Assembly (NCBI RefSeq): GCF_900096565.1 | Contig: NZ_FMYP01000046.1 | Coordinates: forward strand, 1-32,121 | Origin: Williamwhitmania taraxaci | GTDB lineage: Bacteria; Bacteroidota; Bacteroidia; Bacteroidales; Williamwhitmaniaceae | Length of the DNA stretch: 32,121 nt | Reading direction: 5' to 3' | In this document: piece by piece, positions 25,396-32,121 of the stretch | Numbering within the stretch: the stretch's first letter is position 1 | How the letters are laid out: the number at the start of each line of letters is the position of its first letter | Notes under the pieces: generated by a model | Database searches by the model: none | What the model was told of the DNA's origin: nothing | What the model saw: the letters and a program-made list of their open reading frames with translations, nothing else | Position numbers and translations under genes: made by a program

Positions 25396-26459
25396 TCTGT
25401 TTTCCCTTTAATTTTTGCATCTATTGATTGCTTAACTATACGTATAAACGCATAATGTTGATGAAGCATAGTTAAAACATTGAACAAAGAAAATTGTTTA
25501 GATGCCATTAAAACAAATAATCGAGTAAAGATAGCAGCCAGAAGGTATACGAATCCATAAATCCATGGCAAAGAGAGGAAAATTATTAAGAAACCGAAAG
25601 TAGTAAGGAAGGTAAATACAAATGTAAAAAGAAGACTATTCCCAAAAAAAGCGGGTAAGCTACGCGAAAGTCCAGCAATGGCCTCCTGATATCCCGAATA
25701 CATCCGGCAGCGCACCTCTCCAGACCCAAGCAGCGTTGCCATTTTAAGTCTTTTTCGTTTAATAAGACGAGCAATAGCAATATCTTCCACCCTAACATCT
25801 TTAACTGCACTGTGCCACTGATTTTTTCGATATATACTTGCATCAAAAAACATCAGTTGACCATTAGCCGCCGAAAGAGAAACCTTACGCGAAAGCCTCA
25901 CCAATACAAGCGGTAAGAGAGTCAAAAGAATCCAGTTCATAACCGGCACAACAATCTTCTCGCCACGAGTTACCATTACCTGAAACGGGAAAATAGAGAG
26001 TAGTGCTAAGTTACGCTTTCGAGTATAAGCAACCAACCGTGCCACTAATGTGGGCTCAATCGTTACATCAGCATCAAGGTATAATAAATAGTCTCCTTTA
26101 GCTTCGAGGGCAAGACGATAGCATGCATGGCTCTTGCCTAGCCATCCTTCGGGCAATGGAATTCCGGTGATTACGCGCAACGGAATCTGATCCGAAAATG
26201 ATTTAGCCACCTCGGCTGTATTATCAATGGAGGCGTCGTCATAAACCAACACTTCAACATTCTTATAGTTACTAAGGCATAGTGTACGCATTAGATTTGG
26301 AAGGTTCTCTGCCTCGTTTCGTGCCGGAATTAGTATTGATACTAAGGCAAGATCCTCTGCTTGCATTTTCGGCAGGTAGGGGCTCGAAATCCAGTTGAGA
26401 AAAGCAACCAAAAACCTAAGGGCTAGAAATCCAATAACAAACCATCCAACGTATTCCAT
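25368..26459 (-). CDS. Family 2 glycosyltransferase, CrtQ/HpnB-like (363 aa)
   Basis: This is a membrane-bound glycosyltransferase, expected here to add a sugar to the hydroxyl of the carotenoid. The N-terminal membrane anchor (residues 1-22) is followed by a GT-A domain with ILIPARNEAENLP, VLVYDDASIDNT, the metal-binding D129-A-D131 in LLYLDADVTIEP and E225/D226 in RVEDIAIARLI. Two to three C-terminal hydrophobic segments follow (about 170-190 and 275-325). The layout resembles CrtQ of staphyloxanthin synthesis and the hopanoid-associated HpnB. It lies between the acyltransferase gene (2 bp upstream) and the TPR gene (28-bp overlap), matching the glycosyl-then-acyl order needed for acylated carotenoid glycosides. 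The sugar donor is unknown. Confidence 0.9.
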   Translation of the reverse strand: MEYVGWFVIGFLALRFLVAFLNWISSPYLPKMQAEDLALVSILIPARNEAENLPNLMRTLCLSNYKNVEVLVYDDASIDNTAEVAKSFSDQIPLRVITGIPLPEGWLGKSHACYRLALEAKGDYLLYLDADVTIEPTLVARLVAYTRKRNLALLSIFPFQVMVTRGEKIVVPVMNWILLTLLPLVLVRLSRKVSLSAANGQLMFFDASIYRKNQWHSAVKDVRVEDIAIARLIKRKRLKMATLLGSGEVRCRMYSGYQEAIAGLSRSLPAFFGNSLLFTFVFTFLTTFGFLIIFLSLPWIYGFVYLLAAIFTRLFVLMASKQFSLFNVLTMLHQHYAFIRIVKQSIDAKIKGKTEWKGRDISA

Positions 26460-26461
26460 AA

Positions 26462-27091
26462 CTATTTATAAAGTGCATTTTGACGCTGTATTGTTCGCTG
26501 AAAAAACTCATTGTAAGCATCTTCAACACTTGCGGCATCCGCGGTTCCAAAATCCTTATACTCCTCAACAGCAATAGTTAAAGAAGGTTTACGGTGCGAA
26601 TAGTAATCGACTAAAGTTACCATAAAAACCAAGCAGATAGGTGTTTGCGAAGTCGATCGATTCAATACGAACTGAAGTCCCTTCTCGAACCGGAAGGTTG
26701 AGGTATAGGCACTTTCAATCTCGCCTTGAGGGAAAATGGCAACCATATTGCTGGAATCGTTAAGAAGGTCGACAGTATAGTTCAGCGACTCGATTACCGA
26801 CTTAGTTCCAGGAAATATAGAATAAGCGCCAATACGAGAAAGAAACAAGCGGTGCTTAAGCTGCTCCTCCAGCATCATTATGTAAAACTTCCGCTTAAAC
26901 ACCATTCGGTTAAGGTGAAGGATAAAGAAACCATCCCACCAGCTAAAATGGTTTCCAATAATTAGGATTGGTCGCTCTTTATGCTCCACATGCCCGGTAA
27001 TATTGATCTCACGAAATTGCTTCTTCAGAATATAGCCAATATACCTATCAAAGAACCATGCATACAGCCTATTATGGTTAGTTTTAATCAT
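26462..27091 (-). CDS. Lysophospholipid-acyltransferase-family (PlsC-like) protein of the carotenoid operon (209 aa)
   Basis: This is a PlsC-fold acyltransferase with the HX4D motif at H48-D53 (IIGNHFSWWDGFF) and the FPQGE block at 120-124. PYLP-type phospholipid enzymes also carry these motifs, but the location two bases from the glycosyltransferase and 30 bp after cruF points to acylation of the carotenoid sugar, the job done by an unrelated membrane protein, CrtO, in staphyloxanthin synthesis. The protein has no strong N-terminal membrane anchor and is probably peripheral to the inner membrane. Acyl donor unknown. A general lipid role cannot be excluded from sequence alone. Confidence 0.87.
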   Translation of the reverse strand: MIKTNHNRLYAWFFDRYIGYILKKQFREINITGHVEHKERPILIIGNHFSWWDGFFILHLNRMVFKRKFYIMMLEEQLKHRLFLSRIGAYSIFPGTKSVIESLNYTVDLLNDSSNMVAIFPQGEIESAYTSTFRFEKGLQFVLNRSTSQTPICLVFMVTLVDYYSHRKPSLTIAVEEYKDFGTADAASVEDAYNEFFQRTIQRQNALYK

Positions 27092-27120
27092 ATCTCTGTT
27101 ATAACGTCATGTGCACTATT

Positions 27121-27771
27121 CTAAATTACAAAAAAGAGTAGAGTTAATAGTCCAAAAAAAACAAATTGAATGATAAACAACGGTATAGCAATATAATTTC
27201 TGAAACGAAATTCCATAACCTCAACAATAGTGTGCATCAATAAAGCAACTCCAAACCAGCCAATAAAGTTTGCAATTCCGGGAGTTCCATCCCTCCATGT
27301 CCACATATCAAGCCGTCCTGCGGGGATTTCCACCAGCAAATCGTAAGCAACCAGTAAAAGTGCCCCAGCTACAACTCGAATCACAGCGCTGCTAAAATAC
27401 TTTTCGACAATAACTCGGCTAGTATAAACCAGCATTAACCAGTTTAAGCCAATAATTAAAGGTACATCGAACATTTTTATGCCCAGTGATGCACCATAAC
27501 TGTAATTACCAAAAAGCAAACCAGTATGTATGCCAACTACTTCGGCAACAAATCCGATAGTAGCAATAGCCAAGGCAATGGGCAACTGATACCAGCTATA
27601 CGATTGCTGAAAAAGTAGTAATACGGCCATGCTTACCAGCAAAAACACCCAAGTAAGAGCAAATAGTTCGGGCCGATGCAGGCAGATGGCAATTCCGAAA
27701 ACCCCAATAGCGTGAGCAATTGCTAAGGATATCACTACAAGTTTTAATGTCTTCATTCTTACAAATTGCAT
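27121..27771 (-). CDS. cruF: CruF-family carotenoid 1,2-hydratase (216 aa)
   Basis: This is a polytopic inner-membrane protein with about six to seven hydrophobic segments, of the 'carotenoid biosynthesis protein' family that contains CruF, which adds water across the terminal 1,2 double bond of acyclic or monocyclic carotenoids. Signature features include FVAEVVGIHTGLLFGNYSYG, then MFDVPLIIGLNWLML, and a conserved acidic/His set in the membrane such as DLLVEIPA and MHTIVEVMEF. The ATG at 27771 directly abuts the TAA of crtD; the Met at codon 6 (27756, MKTLKL) is an alternative start. Together with CrtD it fits hydration followed by 3,4-desaturation. The product would carry the 1-hydroxy or 2'-hydroxy group used by the downstream glycosyltransferase. 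Confidence 0.87.
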   Translation of the reverse strand: MQFVRMKTLKLVVISLAIAHAIGVFGIAICLHRPELFALTWVFLLVSMAVLLLFQQSYSWYQLPIALAIATIGFVAEVVGIHTGLLFGNYSYGASLGIKMFDVPLIIGLNWLMLVYTSRVIVEKYFSSAVIRVVAGALLLVAYDLLVEIPAGRLDMWTWRDGTPGIANFIGWFGVALLMHTIVEVMEFRFRNYIAIPLFIIQFVFFGLLTLLFFVI

Positions 27772-29259
27772 TTATAGGTTACAGCTATTGTGCGGGGAAG
27801 AAACCAAATCATCCACAATTTTTGCAGAAGCAAGACAAAGGGGAATTCCACCTCCCGGATGCACGCTACCGCCAACAAAGTAAAGCCCAGGAATACTCTT
27901 TCTATGGTTTGGGTGTCGGCTAAATGCTGCCATCATTCCGTTGGAGCTAATACCATAAAGAGAACCACCAAACGACGAAGTTGTTCGTGCAATGGTTGGT
28001 GGATCGATTACTCGCTCAAATTCAATGATAGGTTTCAAATCAATTCCAAGCATTGCCTTGATTTTTGCTTGTATCGAAACCCTACACTCCTCAACCAGCT
28101 TGGGCCAGTTTTGCCCGGTATCTGGAGGAACATTAATCATTGTAAACCAATTCTCGCACCCAGCAGGAGCATCGGAAGCAACCTGCTTTGAACTAATAAA
28201 GAGATAGACTGTAGGATCGGTTGATATTCGTCCCCGCTCCATCTCTTCAAACTCCTTCCGATAGTTTTCGGAGAAGAGAATATTATGCAACTCTAGCTGC
28301 GGATGCGTTGTTTTAACACCCCAGTAGAAAATCAGGGCAGAAGTTGATGGTTCCTGCTGCTTGTATAGCCAAGGTAATTTCTTTTCAGGTAAAAGAGTTG
28401 GATAGGCATAAAAGATATCGGTATCGTTTACCACAGCATCGAATTTGACCTCCTCCCCCTTAACGAGCAAACCGGTTACACCATTCTTATCTGTCAGGAT
28501 TTTACCAACCGCACTTGAGAAATGAAAAGTTACGCCAACGTCGAGCGCTAATGCTTCCAACGCTTCGGATACCTGCCGCATACCCTTCTCCGGGAAGAAG
28601 GCACCTACATTGTGTTCTAAGTGAGGTATCATTGTAAGTGTGCCAGGGGCTTTGTATGGATTGGAGCCATTGTAGGTAGCATACCTATCGAAAAGTTGAA
28701 CAATCCGACTATCGGCAAACGATTTTACATTTACCTGATGCATTGTGGTAAACGCCCGTAACCGTCGGGGATTCCGGGCAAGCAGTTTAGCCTCGGGGCT
28801 ACTAAATACTTTATAGGTAGGAAACGGTGAGAAGATAAAGAGATTTGCAGTAAGCTCATACAGCAACTTTGATTCCTTTAGGTAATTGAGAATATTATGG
28901 GCAGGCTCACCAAAAGTCGCGCTGCACTCATCTGCAAACGCAACTGGGTCAGCATTGGCATTAAGCACACTTCCATCGGGATAAAAGTAGCGAGTAACAA
29001 CATCCAACCGATTATACCGGATATAAGATGAGGCTTCCTTCCCTGCAGCAGTAAAAAGATCGTCGAGCAACTGTGGCAATGTAAACAGCGATGGTCCTGT
29101 ATCGAATCGATAACCATTCCCGTTGAGTTGATTCAACTTTCCACCGGCCACTTCGCTCTGCTCATACACGTGAACATCAAAACCTTTAATGGCCATGCGA
29201 ATTGCCGAAGCCATGCCGGCAACTCCGCTTCCTACAACTCCTATTTTTAATTTTCCCAT
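27772..29259 (-). CDS. crtD: CrtD-type carotenoid desaturase (495 aa)
   Basis: This is an FAD-dependent membrane-associated desaturase of the CrtI/CrtD family. The dinucleotide-binding motif VVGSGVAGMASAIRMAIKG is at the N-terminus, with FEQ-like VYEQSEVAGGKLNQL after it. The C-terminal FAD signature GLYFVGGSVHPGGGIPLCLA lies at about residues 460-480. Compared with the other desaturase in this locus (29430-30914), its C-terminal HPGGGIPL block is the form typical of CrtD/CrtI enzymes, and the neighbourhood with cruF favours 1-hydroxycarotenoid 3,4-desaturation, though phytoene desaturation by this copy cannot be excluded. It starts the leftward operon crtD-cruF-acyltransferase-glycosyltransferase-TPR and is divergent from crtI. 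Confidence 0.85.
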   Translation of the reverse strand: MGKLKIGVVGSGVAGMASAIRMAIKGFDVHVYEQSEVAGGKLNQLNGNGYRFDTGPSLFTLPQLLDDLFTAAGKEASSYIRYNRLDVVTRYFYPDGSVLNANADPVAFADECSATFGEPAHNILNYLKESKLLYELTANLFIFSPFPTYKVFSSPEAKLLARNPRRLRAFTTMHQVNVKSFADSRIVQLFDRYATYNGSNPYKAPGTLTMIPHLEHNVGAFFPEKGMRQVSEALEALALDVGVTFHFSSAVGKILTDKNGVTGLLVKGEEVKFDAVVNDTDIFYAYPTLLPEKKLPWLYKQQEPSTSALIFYWGVKTTHPQLELHNILFSENYRKEFEEMERGRISTDPTVYLFISSKQVASDAPAGCENWFTMINVPPDTGQNWPKLVEECRVSIQAKIKAMLGIDLKPIIEFERVIDPPTIARTTSSFGGSLYGISSNGMMAAFSRHPNHRKSIPGLYFVGGSVHPGGGIPLCLASAKIVDDLVSSPHNSCNL

Positions 29260-29429
29260 TGCGCAGTATTGTTCTTTTCGTTAAATTTATGAAATTATTT
29301 TGAAATTATTACGGTTAACAAATTCTTATTGTTTATGTTTTCTCATGGTAATATAAACATTTTACGGTTTTTGATGTTAACCAATAAATAAAAGCAACCA
29401 AACAAAAGACAATAATAAAAACAGATGGC
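29260..29429. promoter_or_regulatory. Divergent carotenoid promoter region with nested inverted repeats
   Basis: The 170-bp region between crtD and crtI is very AT-rich. Two inverted repeats share nearly the same centre: ggttaac (29313-29319) with gttaacc (29376-29382), and tgtttat (29330-29336) with ataaaca (29353-29359). They could be operators for a regulator controlling both operons; carotenoid loci in this phylum often have MerR/CarH-type light control, but no such gene is in the window. No confident TAnnTTTG box was found. Confidence 0.5.
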
Positions 29430-30914
29430 ATGCAAAAGAAAGCCCTAATAGTTGGAACCGGTCTTGGAGGATTAACCACTGCACTTAGATTGTCGCGAAA
29501 TGGTTATAAAGTGGAGATGGTTGAGAAATACAAGCAAGCCGGTGGAAGGCTGAACCAGCTGGTAAAAGATGGCTTCACCTTCGATTTGGCTCCCTCCTTC
29601 TTCAGCATGAGCTACGAATTTAAGGAGTTTGTGGACTACTGCGGCATCGAAATGCCGTTTAAATTCATTGAGTTGGATCCACTCTATTCGGTGAACTTTG
29701 CAGGAAGCGAAAGGAACTACTTAATATATAAAGACATTGCCAAATTGGCCAACGAATTTAAGGGAATTGAGCCAGACTTTGAGGCAAAGATGACCAAGTT
29801 CCTTAAGAAAGCGGGACGACTTTTTCATGATACCGAGGGAAAAGTTATTCGCAAGAATTTCAACTCACTACCACAGTTTCTAGCAACTTTGGCTACGGTG
29901 CCCATGCGGCACGCCCCTATGATGCTTCGGAGTATGTGGAGCGAGCTAAACCGTCATTTCAGCTCCTATGAGGTAAAGGTTATTTTTTCGTTGGTGGCCT
30001 TCTTTTTAGGTGCCACTCCATTCGATACTCCTGCAATATATAGCCTTCTTACCTACACCGAACTGGTGCACGATGGCTACCACAACGTGGAGGGCGGAAT
30101 GTATCAAATAGTTGTGGGCATGCTGAAGGAGTTGGAGAAAGCCAACATCAACATTACCTACCACACCGAAATTGTTGGATTTGAGGATAAGGAAGGAGAG
30201 TTAGCGGCCCTTATCGACCAAAACGGAAAGCGGTGGGAAGCCGACATCTTTGTGATTAATAGCGATGCTGCCTATTTCCGAGGAAAGGTGTTTAACCGTA
30301 AACAGTTCTCCAACGAAAAGCTCGATAAGCAAAAATGGACGCTTGCGCCATTCACCATGTATCTGGGAGTTAAAGGTAAAATTGATAAGATGGCACACCA
30401 TAACTACTACCTCCGAAACAACTTTGAGGAGTATGCTGGAAAGGTGTTTAAAAACTCCATTAGCCTTCAGCAACCTTACTATTACGTGAATGCTAGCAGC
30501 AAAAGTAACCCCACCACAGCACCCGAGGGCCATGAAAACCTCTTTGTGCTTTGCCCCGTTCCCGACCTTCGCTACAAACCGGACTGGAACGACCGCGAAC
30601 AGCTGGCCGACGACATTATGACAGACCTTTCGGAGCGCGTTGGATTCGACATAAAGGGAAACCTAGTTACTAAAACCATTATTGACCCCATCGATTGGCA
30701 AAACATGTTTAACCTATACAAGGGAAGCGGCCTTGGGCTGGCTCATGACCTTAACCAAATTGGAGCTTTCCGACCAAAAAATACCGATGAGGTTTTCGAA
30801 AATGTATTCTATGTAGGCTCGAGCACGGTGCCAGGTACCGGACTTCCTATGGCTGTTATATCCTCAAAATTAGCAACCGAACAAATTGTAAAACGCTATG
30901 GAACTATACGATAA
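29430..30914 (+). CDS. crtI: Phytoene desaturase (494 aa)
   Basis: This is an FAD-dependent, membrane-associated enzyme that introduces the conjugated double bonds of lycopene-type carotenoids into phytoene. The Rossmann motif IVGTGLGGLTTALRLSRNG is at residues ~7-25, followed by VEKYKQAGGRLNQLVKDG. The substrate/FAD region (YTELVHDGYHNVEGGMYQIV) lies at about residues 208-227, and the C-terminal block VFYVGSSTVPGTGLPMAVIS at ~462-481 is the bacterial-type phytoene desaturase signature. Length is typical. It is the first gene of the rightward operon; its last 17 bases overlap crtB, so the two are translationally coupled. With crtB next door this copy, rather than crtD, is the main phytoene desaturase. 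Confidence 0.92.
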   Translation: MQKKALIVGTGLGGLTTALRLSRNGYKVEMVEKYKQAGGRLNQLVKDGFTFDLAPSFFSMSYEFKEFVDYCGIEMPFKFIELDPLYSVNFAGSERNYLIYKDIAKLANEFKGIEPDFEAKMTKFLKKAGRLFHDTEGKVIRKNFNSLPQFLATLATVPMRHAPMMLRSMWSELNRHFSSYEVKVIFSLVAFFLGATPFDTPAIYSLLTYTELVHDGYHNVEGGMYQIVVGMLKELEKANINITYHTEIVGFEDKEGELAALIDQNGKRWEADIFVINSDAAYFRGKVFNRKQFSNEKLDKQKWTLAPFTMYLGVKGKIDKMAHHNYYLRNNFEEYAGKVFKNSISLQQPYYYVNASSKSNPTTAPEGHENLFVLCPVPDLRYKPDWNDREQLADDIMTDLSERVGFDIKGNLVTKTIIDPIDWQNMFNLYKGSGLGLAHDLNQIGAFRPKNTDEVFENVFYVGSSTVPGTGLPMAVISSKLATEQIVKRYGTIR

Positions 30915-31731
30915 AACATGCATAAGCGTAAGTAAGCTTACCACTCGTGCATACAGCACCTCCTTTTCGCTCGGCGTTCGACTCCTAAACTCAAAGTATA
31001 GGGATGCCATTTATGGAGTTTATGGCTTTGTCCGCTTTGCCGACGAAATTGTGGATTCGTTTCAAGGCTACAACCAAGAAGAACTCTTCTTCAGGTTTAA
31101 GGAAGATACCTACAAGGCCATAAATGATGGCATAAGCACAAACCCCATACTCCAGAGTTTTCAGTTAATTGTGAATAAATACAACATTGATCATCAACTC
31201 ATTGAATCGTTCCTTAAATCGATGGAGTGGGATTTGCAAAAGAGAACATACAACGACGACGAAATTAAGGACTACATTTATGGTTCCGCCGAAGTGGTTG
31301 GTTTAATGTGCCTTCGCATTTTTTACCATGATGACGACTCACAATACGAAGCACTCAAAAAACCCGCCCGTAAGCTTGGCGAGGCCTTTCAGAAAGTAAA
31401 CTTTCTGAGAGATATTAAGGCGGATTACATGCAGCTTGGCCGTGTCTATTTCCCAGGTGTAGACTTTACCCAATTTACTGAAAAAGAGAAGAAGATTATT
31501 GAAGATGGCATCCAAGCCGATTTCAACGAAGCATTTATAGGCATTATAAAGCTAAAGCGAGAAGCACGCCTAGGTGTTTACTTGGCATACCGATACTACC
31601 TTCAGCTGTTCGATAAGATTAAAAAGGCCAAGGCCCGCGAAATAGCTCACGAGCGATACCGTATTTCGAATGCAACAAAAGCAACACTGCTAGCTAAGAG
31701 CTACTTGCGAGAATCGGTTGGTGTGTTTTAG
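30898..31731 (+). CDS. crtB: Phytoene synthase (277 aa)
   Basis: This is an all-helical head-to-head prenyl transferase that condenses two GGPP into phytoene. The two Mg2+/diphosphate-binding DxxxD motifs are present: D49-D53 in FADEIVDSF and D172-D176 in NFLRDIKADY. YSTSFSLGVRLL (residues 19-30) and the C-terminal LARREARLGVYLAYRYY-like block (KREARLGVYLAYRYY) fit the family. A squalene- or dehydrosqualene-type (C30) synthase would look similar; the presence of cruF and crtD favours the C40 route. It overlaps crtI by 17 bp. It ends 41 bp before the IS21-type end at 31773, so any further gene of this operon would be cut off. Confidence 0.92.
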   Translation: MELYDKTCISVSKLTTRAYSTSFSLGVRLLNSKYRDAIYGVYGFVRFADEIVDSFQGYNQEELFFRFKEDTYKAINDGISTNPILQSFQLIVNKYNIDHQLIESFLKSMEWDLQKRTYNDDEIKDYIYGSAEVVGLMCLRIFYHDDDSQYEALKKPARKLGEAFQKVNFLRDIKADYMQLGRVYFPGVDFTQFTEKEKKIIEDGIQADFNEAFIGIIKLKREARLGVYLAYRYYLQLFDKIKKAKAREIAHERYRISNATKATLLAKSYLRESVGVF

Positions 31732-31772
31732 ACATATTTAGAGTAAACAGAAATATTCATTCGATAAATTAA

Positions 31773-32121
31773 TAGATAAAACGGTCGAAGTTGTGCCACC
31801 CATTTCGGTTCAAGTTGTGCCAGGCGTTTCGGTCGAAGTTGTGCCACTTTTTTAGGTGCATTTAGGCTATTGTTTCGGTCGAAGTTGCGCCACCCGTTTC
31901 GACGCAAATTGCGCCATTGAGCCATTGAAAGGAATGATTTCTATCTTATCGCTGAAACTTAAATCAGGGATATGGCCGCAAAGAAGATAGATATCATGGA
32001 TGTACGACAATTAATTCAGTTAAAAATCAAAGGAGAAAGCAACCGCAGCTGTTCTTCAAGTTTAGCCATACACCGCAATACGGTAAATTACTATGTCCGA
32101 CAGCTGAAAGCAACAGGGACG
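31773..32121 (+). mobile_element. Inner end of an IS21-family element (right copy)
   Basis: 31773-32019 is the exact reverse complement of 1-247; a further 102 bases of the element are present to the window edge. Five imperfect direct repeats of about 20 nt (core gtcgaagttgtgcca) run from 31781 to about 31915: copies 1-3 are spaced by some 24 bases, copy 4 follows a longer gap near 31877, and copy 5 is the most divergent (gacgcaaattgcgcca). They are the likely transposase-binding sites. The istA start follows at 31972. Element length and the other end lie outside the window. Confidence 0.82.
31972..32121 (+). CDS. istA: IS21-family transposase IstA, N-terminal part (50 codons, cut by window edge)
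   Basis: The visible protein starts MAAKKIDIMDVRQLIQLKIK and continues with a helix-turn-helix at about residues 23-45 (SLAIHRNTVNYYVRQLK), the DNA-binding domain of IS21 transposases; the catalytic DDE domain and the helper ATPase IstB would follow beyond the edge. A purine-rich caggga lies four bases before the ATG. The frame is intact over all 50 codons. Confidence 0.82.
   Translation, partial: MAAKKIDIMDVRQLIQLKIKGESNRSCSSSLAIHRNTVNYYVRQLKATGT

Noticed and set aside
31728-31925. 65-codon minus-strand reading frame with repeated NGWRNFDRN-type peptides
   Set aside because: It is a translation of the IS21 terminal repeats on the strand opposite istA.
1-32121. tRNA, rRNA or riboswitch genes
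   Set aside because: No cloverleaf, rRNA signature or known riboswitch core was recognised by reading both strands; a tRNAscan/Infernal run would be decisive.

Overview
The window looks like a piece of a Bacteroidota chromosome, probably Bacteroidales/Marinilabiliales-like. This rests on a carotenoid locus of the type found in that phylum, several conserved hypothetical proteins of Bacteroidota character, a TAnnTTTG-type promoter, few strong Shine-Dalgarno sites and S9/M14 exported peptidases. I see no rRNA, tRNA or CRISPR array.

Both ends of the window are the same sequence in opposite orientation: positions 1-247 are the exact reverse complement of 31773-32019. Each end holds five imperfect direct repeats followed by the start of an outward-facing IS21-type transposase gene (istA). 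Either the segment is flanked by two inverted IS21-family copies, or this is a contig that broke in a repeat.

From the left: (1) 0.3-3.3 kb is visibly AT-rich accessory DNA with an exported hypothetical protein and a two-gene unit (PD-(D/E)XK-nuclease-like protein plus an unknown protein). A 131-bp direct repeat sits upstream of each transcription unit. (2) 3.3-6.1 kb has two conserved hypothetical genes, a 21-nt tandem repeat array of 14 units and a large structured repeat (5538-5970). A diverged copy of that repeat lies at 14193-14640. (3) 6.1-18 kb is ordinary chromosome: a J-domain/KTSC protein, a zinc-ribbon membrane protein, an S9 (DPP-IV-like) peptidase, an M14 carboxypeptidase, a U32 protein, an aldo/keto reductase, a hypothetical protein and a KAS III-like synthase. 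(4) 18.2-23 kb is a tight three-gene phosphorelay with no DNA-binding output domain: PocR-PAS-PAS kinase, stand-alone receiver, and REC-PAS-PAS-kinase-REC hybrid. (5) 23.5-24.6 kb encodes an Old Yellow Enzyme (YqjM/NamA type). (6) 24.6-31.7 kb is a divergent carotenoid locus: crtI-crtB rightwards, and crtD-cruF-acyltransferase-glycosyltransferase-TPR protein leftwards, from a shared 170-bp intergenic region with nested inverted repeats.

The carotenoid genes together suggest phytoene synthesis (CrtB), desaturation (CrtI), C-1 hydration (CruF), 3,4-desaturation (CrtD), then glycosylation and acylation, giving an acylated carotenoid glycoside in the envelope. No GGPP synthase, lycopene cyclase, ketolase or MerR/CarH regulator is visible here. 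The most unusual elements are the AT-rich two-gene unit with its flanking repeats, the paired structured repeats, the 21-nt array, and the exported TPR protein embedded in the carotenoid operon.
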